A DNA stretch of 64,000 nucleotides from Saccharothrix longispora (GCF_030852425.1 NZ_NSDM01000012.1:1-64000); one strand, 5' to 3'. Counted from the first letter of the stretch, positions 8,074 to 17,544 are shown. Numbers and translations: made by a program. Notes: generated by a model not told the origin, from the sequence alone.

Positions 8074-9003
8074 GTGAAGGCGATCGCGCAGAACGAGTTC
8101 GGAGACGCCGACGTGCTGGTCCTCCGGGACCTGCCCGACCCTCCCATCGCCCTGGACCAGGTGCTGGTCGAGGTGCGCGCGGCGGGGGTGAACCCGGTGG
8201 ACCTGCTGGTGCGGGCCGGGTACGTGGCGGCGTCGGTGCCCCACCACTTCCCGCTGGTGCCGGGCTGGGACGTGGCCGGCGTGGTGCGCGCCGTCGGGCC
8301 CGCCGTCGACGGGTTCGCCGTCGGTGACGAGGTGTTCGGCTACCAGCGCAAGGACCACGTGCAGCACGGCACGTACGCGGAGCTGGTCGCGGCCACCGAG
8401 CGGGGCTTGGCGCACAAGCCGCCGTCGCTGTCGTGGGAGCAGGCGGGCGGCCTCGCGCTGACCGGCCTGACCGCGCTCCAGTCGTTGCGCAAGGTCGGTG
8501 TCGGCGAGGGCGACGCGGTGCTCGTGCACGCCGCCGCCGGCGGGGTCGGGCACCTGGCCGTGCAGGTGGCGCGGCTGCTGGGCGCGTCGCGGGTGATCGG
8601 CACGGCGTCGCCCCGCAACCACGACTTCCTGCGGTCGCTCGGCGCGGAGCCGGTGGCGTACGGGGACGCGCTGGTGGACAACGTGGCGGAGCTGGTCGGC
8701 GGCGACGGCCTGGTCGACGTGGCGTTCGACTGCGTCGGCGGCACGGCGCTGCACGACTCGACCGCGTTGGTGCGGGACAACTCCCGGATCGTGTCGATCG
8801 TCGACACGAACGTGTTGCAGCTGGGCGGGCGGTACGCCTACGCCAAGCCCGTGCGGGCGGATCTGGAGTGGCTGGCCGCCCGTGCCGGGGCGGGTGAGCT
8901 GGAGGTGTCGGTGCAGCAGGCGTTCCCGCTGGACCGGGCCGCCGACGCGCACCGGCTGCTGGAGGGCAGGCACGTGCGGGGCAAGGTCGTGCTGGTGGTG
9001 TGA
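8074..9003 (+). CDS. NADP-dependent quinone-type oxidoreductase (MDR superfamily)
   Basis: 309 residues from GTG. A GroES-like N-terminus (VRAAGVNPVDLLVRAGYV, then PLVPGWDVAGVVRAVG) is followed by the Rossmann motif VLVHAAAGGVGHLAVQVARL and a C-terminal ARAGAGELEVSVQQAFPLDR segment, as in zeta-crystallin-like quinone oxidoreductases. Zinc-binding cysteines are absent, as expected for the quinone reductase branch. The substrate is unknown. It ends just before a bidirectional terminator. Confidence 0.9.
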   Translation: MKAIAQNEFGDADVLVLRDLPDPPIALDQVLVEVRAAGVNPVDLLVRAGYVAASVPHHFPLVPGWDVAGVVRAVGPAVDGFAVGDEVFGYQRKDHVQHGTYAELVAATERGLAHKPPSLSWEQAGGLALTGLTALQSLRKVGVGEGDAVLVHAAAGGVGHLAVQVARLLGASRVIGTASPRNHDFLRSLGAEPVAYGDALVDNVAELVGGDGLVDVAFDCVGGTALHDSTALVRDNSRIVSIVDTNVLQLGGRYAYAKPVRADLEWLAARAGAGELEVSVQQAFPLDRAADAHRLLEGRHVRGKVVLVV

Positions 9004-9007
9004 GGGA

Positions 9008-9031
9008 AGGGCCCCTCGGGTGAGGGGCCCT
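9008..9031. terminator. Bidirectional hairpin between convergent genes
   Basis: A 10-base stem (AGGGCCCCTC and its complement) with a four-base loop lies between the oxidoreductase and the convergent small gene. No long T-run is present. Confidence 0.7.
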
Positions 9032-9043
9032 CCGGTCAGTCGA

Positions 9044-9259
9044 TCAGTCCTCGTCCCCGGTCGGGATCGAGGTGAGCAGCTCCACCACCCACTCCTCGGC
9101 GAGCGAATCGGCGTCGTCCTCGTCCTGGACGAGCCGGTTGGACACCTTGACGCCCAGGCCGAGCACGTCGGCGGCGGCGATCGCCTCGATGGCCTCGGAG
9201 GCGGAGTCGAAGATGTTGGTGGAGAGCACCTGCGCGGTGGTTGCGACGTCATCAGACAC
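9044..9259 (-). CDS. Small acidic hypothetical protein
   Basis: 71 residues from GTG 9259, strongly acidic (ending TSIPTGDED), with a predicted helix around SEAIEAIAAADVLGLGVKVS. I do not recognise the family. The terminator on one side and an untranslated gap on the other, plus normal codon use, support a real gene. Confidence 0.6.
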   Translation of the reverse strand: MSDDVATTAQVLSTNIFDSASEAIEAIAAADVLGLGVKVSNRLVQDEDDADSLAEEWVVELLTSIPTGDED

Positions 9260-9470
9260 GGCGCGACCCTAACCGCCCGGGTCGGGCGCGGCACGGCGGC
9301 CCCGCGGTGGACGGCGTGTCCCCCCGGCGTGGACGGCGCGTTGCCGGCGCGTCACCGACCGTCGATCAGGGGGCGCTCACCATTGACTATTCGTGTTCCG
9401 CATGTCAACACTGACGTCGTTTTACGGGAAGATTCATGTTTCGCACGCGTGCGCCCGGACGAAGGACGTC

Positions 9471-10118
9471 ATGGTCGACGGAAGCCACCACCGCAGGAAG
9501 AACAACACCGCCCTGAAGGTCGGCGCGGTCGTGCTCGGCGTGCTGGTGCTCCTGGGCGCGGTCCAGGCGGTCACCGCCGGCACCATCGGCGTGGGCGCGC
9601 TGAGCGTGACGCTGCGCCAGACCACCTCCGACGCGGCGCCGTCCACCACCCGCCCCGCCACGACCGACGACACGGCGGGCCTGGACGGCGCGGTGGGCGC
9701 CGCCGAGTCCTCCCCGTCGCCGGAGGCCCCCGCCGCCGGCGTGGAGGACAGGAGCGCCGAGGGCTCCTGGCAGCAGGCGCGCGGCCTGCTCACCGTGGAG
9801 GTCACCAAGGTGGAGAACCGGGGCGGTGCGCTCCGGGTGTTCGTGACGGCCGTCAACGCCAGCACCGCGAAGATGGACCTGCCGGTGGCCTCCGTCGCGG
9901 CGGTCGACGACACCGGGCGCGACTACGGAGCGTCCCTGTCGACCAGCAAGTGGCCGGGGACGGTGGCGAAGAACAGCAGCGTCAACGGGTACCTGGACCT
10001 GGACCGGAAGGTGCCGGGTGCGGCGGGCGCGTTCTCGCTGACCTTCGCGGGCATCGTCGGTCAACTCGCCCCGACCGGCGGCTCCGTGACCGTGCCGGGC
10101 ATCCCCGTCCCCCGGTAG
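9471..10118 (+). CDS. Membrane-anchored exported protein of unknown function
   Basis: 215 residues from ATG 9471. The frame opens earlier at 9393, but MVDGSHHRRKNN followed by one hydrophobic helix (LKVGAVVLGVLVLLGAVQAV) is the sensible N-terminus: a basic cytoplasmic tip, one membrane anchor, then an outside domain. A Ser/Thr/Pro/Ala-rich linker precedes a beta-rich C-terminal domain (residues 105-215: LLTVEVTKVENRGGALRVFV to GSVTVPGIPVPR) that resembles DUF4352-like Ig folds. Function unknown. Confidence 0.75.
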   Translation: MVDGSHHRRKNNTALKVGAVVLGVLVLLGAVQAVTAGTIGVGALSVTLRQTTSDAAPSTTRPATTDDTAGLDGAVGAAESSPSPEAPAAGVEDRSAEGSWQQARGLLTVEVTKVENRGGALRVFVTAVNASTAKMDLPVASVAAVDDTGRDYGASLSTSKWPGTVAKNSSVNGYLDLDRKVPGAAGAFSLTFAGIVGQLAPTGGSVTVPGIPVPR

Positions 10119-10229
10119 CGATCATCCGGATCACGGGGTCGTGTCGTCCTGGGGCCGGGACGAGGCAGGGCCGCCATTCGATATCGATGCGCTCTCCCGG
10201 AGATGCCCTGGCCACGCTGTGCGAGCACG

Positions 10230-10978
10230 GGCGATCACTGGACCGCGAGACGGAACCGCCGGCACAGGTCGGGCACGACTTGCCGGGTGCCGTTCAGGTG
10301 CGGATGATCGAGCAGTCCGGCGACGAGTGGGAATGGGTCGATCCCGCGGAAGCCGAAGACGGCCGTTCCCGCTGCGGGTGAGTTCGGTGACTGGCTCGTC
10401 ACGTTCCCCGACTACCGGCACGCGGACGTTCCCGTCAACGAGTTCACCATGATGTCCCTGGCGCGCGCCGTCGGCATCGACGTGCCCGAGATCAGATTCG
10501 GTGCACCGTGACGAGCTGCGCCGCGCCGGCCTACCGGGGGCGGGACGAGGCCCGCTTGGTGGAGGTGGTTCGGAGGCTCGCCTTCTGCGTGGTCGTCGGC
10601 AACGGGGACGCCCACTTGAAGAACTGGTCCCTGATCTACCGCAACAAGAAGATGCCCGTGCTGTCGCCGGTGTACGACTCGGTGTCCACGGCTCCGTACG
10701 TCCCGATCGGTGAATCAGAGGACCTCGGACCGAAGTTCGCCGGCAGCAAGCGGTTCGCCAACGTGAACAGAGCGAGCTTCGCGGCGTCGCAGAATCACCT
10801 GCAACGCCGTCTTCCGGAAATCCGGACGAATCTGGCCGACGTCGCCATGCACGCGGTCGAGGAGGTTCGTTCACACTGGCCGGAACACGAGGCCGAGTTG
10901 GCGAAGAGCCCTGAACCGCGCCGAGAGATCGACGACTGGGTCGACTTCCACTCCACCAGGCTGCTGCGCTCGCGGTAG
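10230..10978 (+). pseudogene. hipA: Decayed hipA-like toxin kinase gene
   Basis: Three pieces of a HipA-type kinase lie in order but in different frames. The first (about 10245-10381) is an N-terminal couple-domain piece with HDLPGAVQV and EWEWVDPAEAED. The second (10377-10511, shifted frame) has DWLVTFPDYRHADVPVNEF then SLARAVGIDVPEIRFGAP and a stop. The third (10508-10978, first frame again) has RLAFCVVVGNGDAHLKNWSL, carrying the catalytic Asp/Asn, and PVLSPVYDSVSTAPYVP. The stretch between the second and third pieces, including the kinase hinge and RFDR region, is missing. No hipB antitoxin is seen. The gene cannot make a full kinase. Confidence 0.75.
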
Positions 10979-11000
10979 GCGTCCTCCACTCCGGCGAGCC

Positions 11001-11032
11001 GGAGGCCCGGCCCCCGAGGGGACCGGGCCTCC
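11001..11032. terminator. glnA terminator
   Basis: A 10-base stem (GGAGGCCCGG with its complement) with a 12-base loop lies 30 bases after the glnA stop, between glnA and the hipA remnant. Confidence 0.65.
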
Positions 11033-11061
11033 GCGACGCTCAACCGCTCGCGCGGCGTCGG

Positions 11062-12486
11062 TCACACGTCGTAGTACAGGGCGAACTCGTACGGGTTCGG
11101 GCGCAGGCGCAGGGGGTTGATCTCCTCCTCGCGCTTGAACGTGATCCAGGTGTCGATCACGTCCGGCGTGAAGACGCCGCCCTCCAGCAGGAAGTCGTGG
11201 TCCGCTTCGAGGCTGTCCAGGACCGCGTCGAGGGACGCCGGGACCTGCTTGACGTCGCGGGCCTCCTCGGGCGGCAGCTCGTAGAGGTCCTTGTCGATCG
11301 GGGCCGGCGGCTCCATCTTGTTCTTCACGCCGTCGAGGCCCGCCATGACCATGGCCGAGAAGGCCAGGTACGGGTTGCCCGACGAGTCGGGGCAGCGGAA
11401 CTCGATGCGCTTGGCCTTCGGGTTGTTGCCGGTGATCGGGATGCGCACGCACGCCGAGCGGTTGCGCTGGCTGTAGACCAGGCTGACCGGGGCCTCGTAG
11501 CCGGGCACCAGGCGGTGGTACGAGTTCACCGTCGGGTTGGTGAAGGCCAGCAGCGACGGGGCGTGGTGCAGGATGCCGCCGATGTAGTGGCGCGCCGTGT
11601 CGGACAGGCCCGCGTAGCCGGACTCGTCGTGGAACAGCGGCTGGCCGTCCTTCCACAGCGACTGGTGGGTGTGCATGCCCGAGCCGTTGTCGCCGAACAG
11701 CGGCTTCGGCATGAACGTGACGGTCCTGCCGGCCTGCCAGGCGGTGTTCTTGATGATGTACTTGAACAGCATCAGGTCGTCCGCGGCGTGCAGCAGCGTG
11801 TTGAACTTGTAGTTGATCTCGGCCTGGCCGCCGGTGCCCACCTCGTGGTGCGCGCGCTCGACGGTGAAGCCCTGGGCCTCCATGTTGAGGACCATCTTGT
11901 CGCGCAGGTCGGCGTAGTGGTCGGTCGGCGTGACCGGGAAGTAGCCGCCCTTGTACTTGACCTTGTAGCCGCGGTTGCCGCCCTCTTCCTCGCGGCCGGT
12001 GTTCCAGGCGCCGGAGATCGCGTCGATCTCGTGGAAGGAGGCGTTCGCGGTGGTGTCGAAGCGGATCGAGTCGAAGATGTAGAACTCGGCCTCGGCGCCG
12101 AAGTACGCGGTGTCCGCGATGCCCGACTCGGTGATGTACTGCTCGGCCTTGCGCGCGATGTTGCGCGGGTCGCGGCTGTACGCCTCACGCGTGAACGGGT
12201 CGTGCACGAAGAAGTTGACGATCAGCGTCTTCTCGATCCGGAACGGGTCGAGGCGCGCCGTGTACAGGTCGGGCAGCAGCAGCATGTCCGACTCGTGGAT
12301 CGACTGGAAGCCGCGCACCGACGAGCCGTCGAACGCCAGGCCCTCGGCGATCGCGTCGGCGTCGAACGCCGAGGCCGGGAGCGTGAAGTGCTGCATCACG
12401 CCGGGCAGGTCGCTGAACCGGACGTCGACGAACTTCACGCCCTCGTCGGAGATGTACTTCAGGACCTCGTCGGGATTCTTGAACAC
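11062..12486 (-). CDS. glnA: Type I glutamine synthetase
   Basis: 474 residues, the usual length of actinobacterial GlnA. The protein begins [20 protein letters not shown] at GTG 12486, with AGGAG nine bases upstream. A longer frame to 12591 is rejected because it runs toward the operator and lacks homology. It catalyses ATP-dependent synthesis of glutamine from glutamate and ammonium as a dodecamer. Seen in the sequence: [33 protein letters not shown], and the adenylylation loop [11 protein letters not shown], whose Tyr is the GlnE target. A GlnR-type operator lies upstream, so transcription should respond to nitrogen. Confidence 0.97.
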   Translation of the reverse strand: MFKNPDEVLKYISDEGVKFVDVRFSDLPGVMQHFTLPASAFDADAIAEGLAFDGSSVRGFQSIHESDMLLLPDLYTARLDPFRIEKTLIVNFFVHDPFTREAYSRDPRNIARKAEQYITESGIADTAYFGAEAEFYIFDSIRFDTTANASFHEIDAISGAWNTGREEEGGNRGYKVKYKGGYFPVTPTDHYADLRDKMVLNMEAQGFTVERAHHEVGTGGQAEINYKFNTLLHAADDLMLFKYIIKNTAWQAGRTVTFMPKPLFGDNGSGMHTHQSLWKDGQPLFHDESGYAGLSDTARHYIGGILHHAPSLLAFTNPTVNSYHRLVPGYEAPVSLVYSQRNRSACVRIPITGNNPKAKRIEFRCPDSSGNPYLAFSAMVMAGLDGVKNKMEPPAPIDKDLYELPPEEARDVKQVPASLDAVLDSLEADHDFLLEGGVFTPDVIDTWITFKREEEINPLRLRPNPYEFALYYDV

Positions 12487-12575
12487 CCTCGTCGACTCCT
12501 CTGCTGCGGTGGGGGCGTGGTTCTGCGCCGCTGCGTGCTGCGGCCGTGCCATCGTGGCGAAACTAAGACCGCGGT

Positions 12576-12613
12576 GTTGCCCGGCAGTCACCCTGGTGTT
12601 TCGCCAGTGTTAA
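12576..12613 (-). promoter_or_regulatory. GlnR operator upstream of glnA
   Basis: Read toward glnA, the sequence is TTAAC-n6-GAAAC-n6-GTGAC-n6-GCAAC. This follows the actinobacterial GlnR box, two gTnAc-n6-GaAAc sites with six-base spacing throughout. Only the first T and the C in GCAAC deviate. It sits about 90-127 bases upstream of the glnA start, a normal promoter position. Confidence 0.8.
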
Positions 12614-12681
12614 CGGGCGGCCCGTGCGGGGCAACCCGACCGTCGGTCCTCACCGGCTGAGCACGGGCTTACTCTGGTGGG

Positions 12682-13155
12682 GTGAGCAGGTGGACCGGTT
12701 CGTGGCTGTCAGGACCCCGCGCGGCGCTGGAGCCGGGCGCCGACTCCGGTGACGGCACCGGCCAGCGGTGGAAGGGCGAACGCCTCGGCCTGCCGCGGTC
12801 GGGACCGGGTTCGGTCGCCTCCACCGGGCGCCGCGCCTTCGCCATCCTGCTGGACTTCGTGCTGTCCGGGGGCGTGGCGGCGGTGTTCACCCAGCCCGAG
12901 CTGCCCAAGAACTGGAGCCTGCTGGCCTGGTTCACGATCACCATCGTCGCGGTCGGGTTCTTCGGCTTCACCCCCGGTCACGCGCTGTTCGGCCTCCGCG
13001 TCGCCCGACTGGACGGCGCCGGGGCCGTGGGCCTGCCCCGCGCGGCGCTGCGGACGCTGCTCATCTTCCCGATCATCCCGGCCGTCGTGTGGGACGCGGA
13101 CGGCAGGTGCCTGCACGACAAGGCCGCGGGCACGGTCGTCGTCCGCGTCCGCTAG
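12682..13155 (+). CDS. RDD family membrane protein
   Basis: 157 residues from GTG. It has the RDD signature: STGRRAFAILLDFVLSGG in helix 1, FGFTPGHALFGLRVARLDG between helices, and the closing WDADGRCLHDKAAGTVVVRV. Three membrane spans are predicted. The family is linked to transport in a few cases, but here the function is unknown. It is divergent from glnA and convergent with the DUF4191 gene. Confidence 0.88.
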   Translation: MSRWTGSWLSGPRAALEPGADSGDGTGQRWKGERLGLPRSGPGSVASTGRRAFAILLDFVLSGGVAAVFTQPELPKNWSLLAWFTITIVAVGFFGFTPGHALFGLRVARLDGAGAVGLPRAALRTLLIFPIIPAVVWDADGRCLHDKAAGTVVVRVR

Positions 13156-13198
13156 CCACCGGAACGCCCGGAGCCGAACACCCCAAGGCGCCGAAAAC

Positions 13199-13232
13199 AC
13201 CTCAGGCCCGGTCGACGGACCGGGCCTGAGGT
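13199..13232. terminator. Bidirectional terminator between RDD and DUF4191 genes
   Basis: A perfect 15-base stem (ACCTCAGGCCCGGTC and its complement) with a four-base loop lies between two convergent genes. Confidence 0.8.
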
Positions 13233-13254
13233 GCGTGAACGTGGTTCCGCGCGG

Positions 13255-13995
13255 TCAGCGACGGCGCATGGCGCGCTGCACGTTGCGCATCTTGGCGCCC
13301 TGCGGCAGCGGGCCCTTGGGCAGTGCCGCGCTCCGGCTGGCCAGCGCGGCCAGGCGGTTCTCGATCGTGTCGACCTGGGCGGTCGAGATGTTGCGCGGGA
13401 GCTTCATCAGGTGGCCCTGGAGCTTGCGCAGCGAGACCTGGCCCTCCTCCGAGCCGACGACGAGGTCGTAGATGGGGGTGTCGCCGACGACCCGCGCCAC
13501 CCTCTTCTTCTCCTGCGCGAGCAGGCCCTTGACCCGGTGCGGGGCGCCCTCGGCGACCAGGATCACACCCGGCCGGCCCAGCACCCGGTGCACCATGTCG
13601 CCGCTGGTCGTGCCCGCCACGGCCTGGGTGACCCGCCACTTGCCGCGCAGGTTGTCCAGTGCCCACGCCGCCGCACCCGGCTGGCCGTCGGCCTTCGCGT
13701 AGACGTTGCGCTGCACCCGGCGGCCGAACACGATCACCGCCAGCAGCGCGCCCACCGCGATGCCCATGGGCAGCAGCACCCACTGCATGTCCCAGACGAG
13801 GCCGATCAGGAATGCCGCCGCCGTCGCGCCCAGCAGGCACAACAGCATCAGCGGCACGAGCGCCTTGTCCTCGCGGCGCTGCATCTTGAACGCCTCGAAG
13901 ATCTGGCCGCGCCGCTGCTTCGAGGCCGCGCGCCGCGCCTTCGCCGCTTCCTTGGAGGCCGCCTTGGCGGCGGCCTTGTCCTGCTTACCAGCCAT
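13255..13995 (-). CDS. DUF4191 family membrane protein
   Basis: 246 residues from ATG 13995 (MAGKQDKAAAKAASKEA). A very basic, coiled N-terminus precedes two membrane helices (LVPLMLLCLLGATAAAFLIG and WVLLPMGIAVGALLAVIVFG), then a cytoplasmic domain with WALDNLRGKWRVTQAVAGTT and RPGVILVAEGAPHRVKGLLA. Residues GDTPIYDLVVG follow. This is the conserved actinobacterial DUF4191 protein, usually near lipoyl synthesis and glnA genes, as here. Function unknown. Confidence 0.85.
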   Translation of the reverse strand: MAGKQDKAAAKAASKEAAKARRAASKQRRGQIFEAFKMQRREDKALVPLMLLCLLGATAAAFLIGLVWDMQWVLLPMGIAVGALLAVIVFGRRVQRNVYAKADGQPGAAAWALDNLRGKWRVTQAVAGTTSGDMVHRVLGRPGVILVAEGAPHRVKGLLAQEKKRVARVVGDTPIYDLVVGSEEGQVSLRKLQGHLMKLPRNISTAQVDTIENRLAALASRSAALPKGPLPQGAKMRNVQRAMRRR

Positions 13996-14058
13996 ACCCA
14001 CCAGGATACGGCGCGGCGCGTCGCCCCATGACGGGAGTACGCGCTGTGCTCTGCGAGG

Positions 14059-16149
14059 ATGCACCGCATGGACCGGCTGCTGGAGGGACTGGACCCGGAA
14101 CAGCGCGCCGCCGTGGAAGCCCCGCGCGGCCCGGTCTGCGTCCTCGCGGGCGCGGGCACCGGCAAGACCCGCACGATCACCCACCGCATCGCCCACCTGG
14201 TCCAACGGGGGCACGTCGCCGCGGGTCAGGTCCTCGCCGTCACGTTCACCGCGCGTGCCGCGGGCGAGATGCGGACCCGGCTGCGGGCGCTGGGCGTGCA
14301 CGGCGCGCAGGCCCGCACGTTCCACGCGGCGTCGCTGCGCCAGCTCCGCTACTTCTGGCCGCGGGTCGTCGGCGGCGAGCAGTGGCAGCTCGTCGACCGC
14401 AACAAGCTGCGCCTGATCGCCCAGGCCGCCAACCGCGCCGGCGTGTCCACCGAGTCCGATTCGCTGCGCGACCTCGCCGGCGAGGTCGAGTGGGCCAAGG
14501 CGTCGCTCATCGCGCCCGAGGACTACCCGGCCGCCGCCGCCCGCACCAGCCGCGACACCCCGGTGGCCGCCGAGCTGGTCGTGCAGGTCTACCGCACCTA
14601 CGAGCAGCTCAAGAACCAGGCGCAGCTGCTCGACTTCGACGACCTGCTGCTGCACACCGCCGCCGCGCTGGAGGAGCACGGCGAGGTCGCCGAGGAGTTC
14701 CGCGACCGCTACCGGTGCTTCGTGGTCGACGAGTACCAGGACGTGACGCCGCTCCAGCAGCGCGTGCTCGACGCGTGGCTCGGTCAGCGCGACGACCTGA
14801 CCGTGGTCGGCGACGCCAACCAGACCATCTACTCCTTCGCCGGCGCCTCGCCCGCGCCGCTGCTGAACTTCCCGCGCCGCTTCCCCCACGCGGCCGTCGT
14901 GCGGCTCGAACGCGACTACCGGTCCACGCCGCAGGTCGTGACGCTGGCCAACCAGGTCATCAGCTCGGCGCGCGGACGTCCCGCCGGTTCGCGGCTGAAG
15001 CTGATCGGGCAGCGCCCGGACGGGCCGCGGCCGTCGTTCACCGAGTTCGACGACGAGACGCTGGAAGCCGCCGCCGTCGCCCGGCGCACCAAGGAGCTGC
15101 TCGACGACGGCGTGCCGGCCAGCGAGGTCGCCGTCCTCTACCGGGTGAACGCCCAGTCGGAGGTCTTCGAGCAGGCGCTGGCCGAGGTCGGCGTGCCCTA
15201 CCAGGTGCGCGGCGGCGAGCGGTTCTTCCAGCGCGCCGAGGTGCGGCAGGCGATGGTCGCCCTGCGCCAGGCCGCGGGGCACGAACCGTCCGGCGAGCTG
15301 CCCAAGGTCGTGCGCGAGGTGCTGGCCGGCATCGGCCTGACCGACGACCCGCCCGCCGGCGGTTCGGCCCGGGAGAAGTGGGAGTCGCTGCTGGCGCTCG
15401 TCGAGCTGGCCGAGGAGCTGGCGGGCTCGGTCGAGGGCGCCGACCTGCCGAAGTTCGTCGCCGAGCTGGAGATGCGCGCCGAGGCCCAGCACCCGCCGAC
15501 CGTGGAGGGCGTGACGCTCGCGTCGCTGCACGCGGCGAAGGGCCTGGAGTGGGACGCCGTGTTCCTCGTCGGCCTCGTCGAGGGCACCGTCCCCATCCAG
15601 CACGCCGACGGCGACGAGGCCGCGATCGAGGAGGAGCGTCGGCTGCTCTACGTGGGCGTCACGCGTGCCCGTGAGCACCTGTGGCTGTCGTGGGCGCTGG
15701 CGCGCGCGGGCGGCGGGCGGCGCTACCGCCGGCGCAGCCGCTTCCTCTACGGCCTCGTCCCCGACGACCACCCCGCTTCGCGTGTCGCGGGGGCCGCCCA
15801 GCGCGCCCCGTTCCAGCGCGAACCGCTCCAGCGCAAGCCCAAGCCCCAGTGCCGGGTCTGCGCCTCGGCACTGGTGGACGCGCGGTCGGTCAAGCTGAGC
15901 CGGTGCACCTCGTGCCCCTCGGACGTGGACGAGGAGCTGTTGACGCGCCTGCGCGCGTGGCGCGCGGACCGGGCGCGCGAGCTGAAGGTGCCCGCGTACG
16001 TCGTGTTCACCGACGCGACCCTGGTGGCCATCGCGGAGCAGCGCCCCGAGGACGTCGCCGGGCTGGTCGCCATCACCGGCATCGGCGCCTCCAAGCTCGA
16101 CCGCTACGGCGACGACGTCCTGACCCTGGTCCGCGGCAGCAACCACTGA
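14059..16149 (+). CDS. uvrD2: ATP-dependent DNA helicase UvrD2
   Basis: 696 residues. Superfamily 1A motifs are present: Walker [16 protein letters not shown], the DEYQD box at [55 protein letters not shown], and [14 protein letters not shown]. The C-terminus has a tetracysteine motif (CRVC...CTSC, residues 594-616) and an HRDC domain ([20 protein letters not shown]). This arrangement defines the mycobacterial-type UvrD2, a 3'-5' helicase. It is shorter than UvrD1 because domain 2B is reduced. The start [15 protein letters not shown] is consistent; MDRLLEG at 14068 is an alternative. Confidence 0.95.
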   Translation: MHRMDRLLEGLDPEQRAAVEAPRGPVCVLAGAGTGKTRTITHRIAHLVQRGHVAAGQVLAVTFTARAAGEMRTRLRALGVHGAQARTFHAASLRQLRYFWPRVVGGEQWQLVDRNKLRLIAQAANRAGVSTESDSLRDLAGEVEWAKASLIAPEDYPAAAARTSRDTPVAAELVVQVYRTYEQLKNQAQLLDFDDLLLHTAAALEEHGEVAEEFRDRYRCFVVDEYQDVTPLQQRVLDAWLGQRDDLTVVGDANQTIYSFAGASPAPLLNFPRRFPHAAVVRLERDYRSTPQVVTLANQVISSARGRPAGSRLKLIGQRPDGPRPSFTEFDDETLEAAAVARRTKELLDDGVPASEVAVLYRVNAQSEVFEQALAEVGVPYQVRGGERFFQRAEVRQAMVALRQAAGHEPSGELPKVVREVLAGIGLTDDPPAGGSAREKWESLLALVELAEELAGSVEGADLPKFVAELEMRAEAQHPPTVEGVTLASLHAAKGLEWDAVFLVGLVEGTVPIQHADGDEAAIEEERRLLYVGVTRAREHLWLSWALARAGGGRRYRRRSRFLYGLVPDDHPASRVAGAAQRAPFQREPLQRKPKPQCRVCASALVDARSVKLSRCTSCPSDVDEELLTRLRAWRADRARELKVPAYVVFTDATLVAIAEQRPEDVAGLVAITGIGASKLDRYGDDVLTLVRGSNH

Positions 16150-16446
16150 CCCGCGCCACCGACCCCGCCCCGGTGGCCCGTGTCGGCGGTCCGCGCCGGC
16201 CGTTAATCCGGTGGCGCGCGCGTGACCGGGGTCGCTATAAAGCTCCCGCGGCCCTGCCGCGCGGTGTCCCCGGACCCGCGCGCGGGCGCTGTGCCGGCGT
16301 GCCGCCGACCGCCTTGCAGGTGCGGTCGGCGGGGTGCCGGCGGGGGTTGTCGAGGTTGCCCGCCGGCGGGCGGCCCGGTCCTCGACTTGATCGAGCACCG
16401 GCCGTCTGTACAGGGCAAACACGGAAACTTCACACGATCGACAGGT
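16150..16446. other. Gene-free stretch upstream of the whiB7 promoter
   Basis: About 300 bases of GC-rich spacer with inverted GC-rich patches (around 16308-16375) and no convincing reading frame. The AT-rich motif at its right edge belongs to the whiB7 promoter. Confidence 0.5.
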
Positions 16447-16491
16447 ATTTGGAAAAACCGGTTGCACCCGCCGTGCGCGGGGTCATAACCT
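16447..16491 (+). promoter_or_regulatory. Candidate WhiB7-autoregulated promoter
   Basis: An AT-rich patch (ATTTGGAAAAA, 16447-16457) lies four bases before TTGCAC (16462-16467, -35). An 18-base gap follows, then TAACCT (16486-16491, -10). WhiB7 promoters of other actinobacteria have an AT-rich element just upstream of the -35, which the AT-hook binds. The arrangement here fits. Confidence 0.6.
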
Positions 16492-16570
16492 GCTGAGGCC
16501 GGGCGCGAAGCGCCCGCTGGGGAATCAAGAGCTGTACCCGACACGAGACCGCCCTAGGAGGTGACCGGCT

Positions 16571-16789
16571 GTGAACACTCTCGAGTGCTTCGAGAAGCCC
16601 GGTTACCTGATGACCGGGGCTCTCATGGTGTCCGGCACGGCTCACGTCGCGGGGGAGAGGTCTGCCCGCGATCGCCACACCCACACGTGGGGTGCGCGAG
16701 TTCAGCTGATCCAGGTCCCGGCGCCGTACGCCCCGACCGTTGTCCCGACTCCGATCGTTGCGCCGTCCGCGCAAGGGCGAAGTACCTGA
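16571..16789 (+). CDS. whiB7 leader peptide (uORF)
   Basis: 72 codons from GTG 16571. It is preceded by AGGAGGTGA (16556-16564), an exact match to the 16S 3' end and the strongest ribosome site in the window. The product (beginning MNTLECFEKPGYLM, ending in a proline-rich stretch around VPAPYAPTVVPTP) has no domain. It sits between the whiB7 promoter and an intrinsic terminator, 28 bases before that hairpin. In mycobacteria a leader ORF controls whiB7 by attenuation: stalled translation prevents terminator folding. The same role is inferred here. Confidence 0.7.
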   Translation: MNTLECFEKPGYLMTGALMVSGTAHVAGERSARDRHTHTWGARVQLIQVPAPYAPTVVPTPIVAPSAQGRST

Positions 16790-16816
16790 CACACCAGTAG
16801 TCAGGCCACTGAACCC

Positions 16817-16863
16817 ACGAAGGCCGCGGACCCGTAACCAGGTCCGCGGCCTTCGTGTTTTTT
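16817..16863 (+). terminator. whiB7 leader attenuator
   Basis: A 16-base perfect stem (16817-16832 with 16841-16856), an eight-base loop and seven T after one G form a textbook intrinsic terminator. It sits inside the whiB7 leader, 61 bases upstream of the whiB7 start, so most transcripts should end here unless the hairpin is prevented. Confidence 0.85.
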
Positions 16864-16924
16864 CACCCCGTTTTCCCTGCACGACCCACTTACCCCACGC
16901 AAGACCCTGACAGGAGTCCACCTG

Positions 16925-17323
16925 ATGTTGACCGTGACCGTCCCGATAGCCGGGACGCTGTCCACCGAGTCCGACCTGATCGGAGCTGGTGTCGCGACCC
17001 TGATCGACACCGCGCCGGACGCCGGCCTGGAGCTCCCCTGCCGCACCAACAACCCCGACCTGTGGTTCGCCGACGCACCGGCGGAGTTGGAGGAGGCCAA
17101 GAAGTTCTGCGCCACGTGCCCGGTCATCGCCGAGTGCCTCGCGGGTGCGCTCGCCCGGCACGAGCCCTGGGGGGTCTGGGGCGGCGAGATCTTCGAGCGC
17201 GGAACCGTGATCGCGCGCAAGCGTCCCCGTGGGCGCCCGCGCAAGGACGCAGCACCCGTTGTTCCCGCGGCGCCCGCCGCGACCGTTGTCCGGGGGGCTA
17301 CCGACCAGGAGGCCGCCGCGTGA
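16925..17323 (+). CDS. whiB7: WhiB7 redox-sensing antibiotic-resistance regulator
   Basis: 132 residues. Four iron-sulfur cysteines are present (PCR near residue 40, then FCATCPVIAEC). The WhiB turn EPWGVWGGEIFERG is followed by the basic AT-hook RKRPRGRPRKD that marks the WhiB7 branch. WhiB7 binds the primary sigma factor and AT-rich DNA next to the -35 and switches on intrinsic drug-resistance genes. The ATG follows CAGGAGTCCACCTG. It is controlled by the attenuator leader upstream and coupled to the next small gene by GTGA. Confidence 0.95.
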   Translation: MLTVTVPIAGTLSTESDLIGAGVATLIDTAPDAGLELPCRTNNPDLWFADAPAELEEAKKFCATCPVIAECLAGALARHEPWGVWGGEIFERGTVIARKRPRGRPRKDAAPVVPAAPAATVVRGATDQEAAA

Positions 17324-17544
17324 CCACGTACCGAACCACCAGCGACGAAGCCGTGCTCATGGAACTGAACCCCAGGGGGAACCCCATGTTGCTCGAAGAA
17401 AACCTGGCCAGATCCCGAATGCACGACGCGGAGATATACGCGCGACAGCATCGGCTGGCCCACCGCCTCGTCGTCGCCCGCAGGTGGCGTCGGCTGGCCG
17501 GTTGGGCCGAGCGCAGGGCCCGACTGAAGGCCCGCGCCCTCTGA
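17320..17544 (+). CDS. Small basic protein co-transcribed with whiB7
   Basis: 74 residues if GTG 17320 is used (overlapping the whiB7 stop as GTGA). ATG 17386, with AGGGGGA six bases before it, is a credible alternative start giving MLLEENLARSRMHDAEIYAR. The C-terminal two thirds is helical and arginine-rich (RLAHRLVVARRWRRLAGWAE). Similar short basic ORFs are common in actinobacteria, and I do not know a function. A terminator follows at once. Confidence 0.6.
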   Translation: MTTYRTTSDEAVLMELNPRGNPMLLEENLARSRMHDAEIYARQHRLAHRLVVARRWRRLAGWAERRARLKARAL

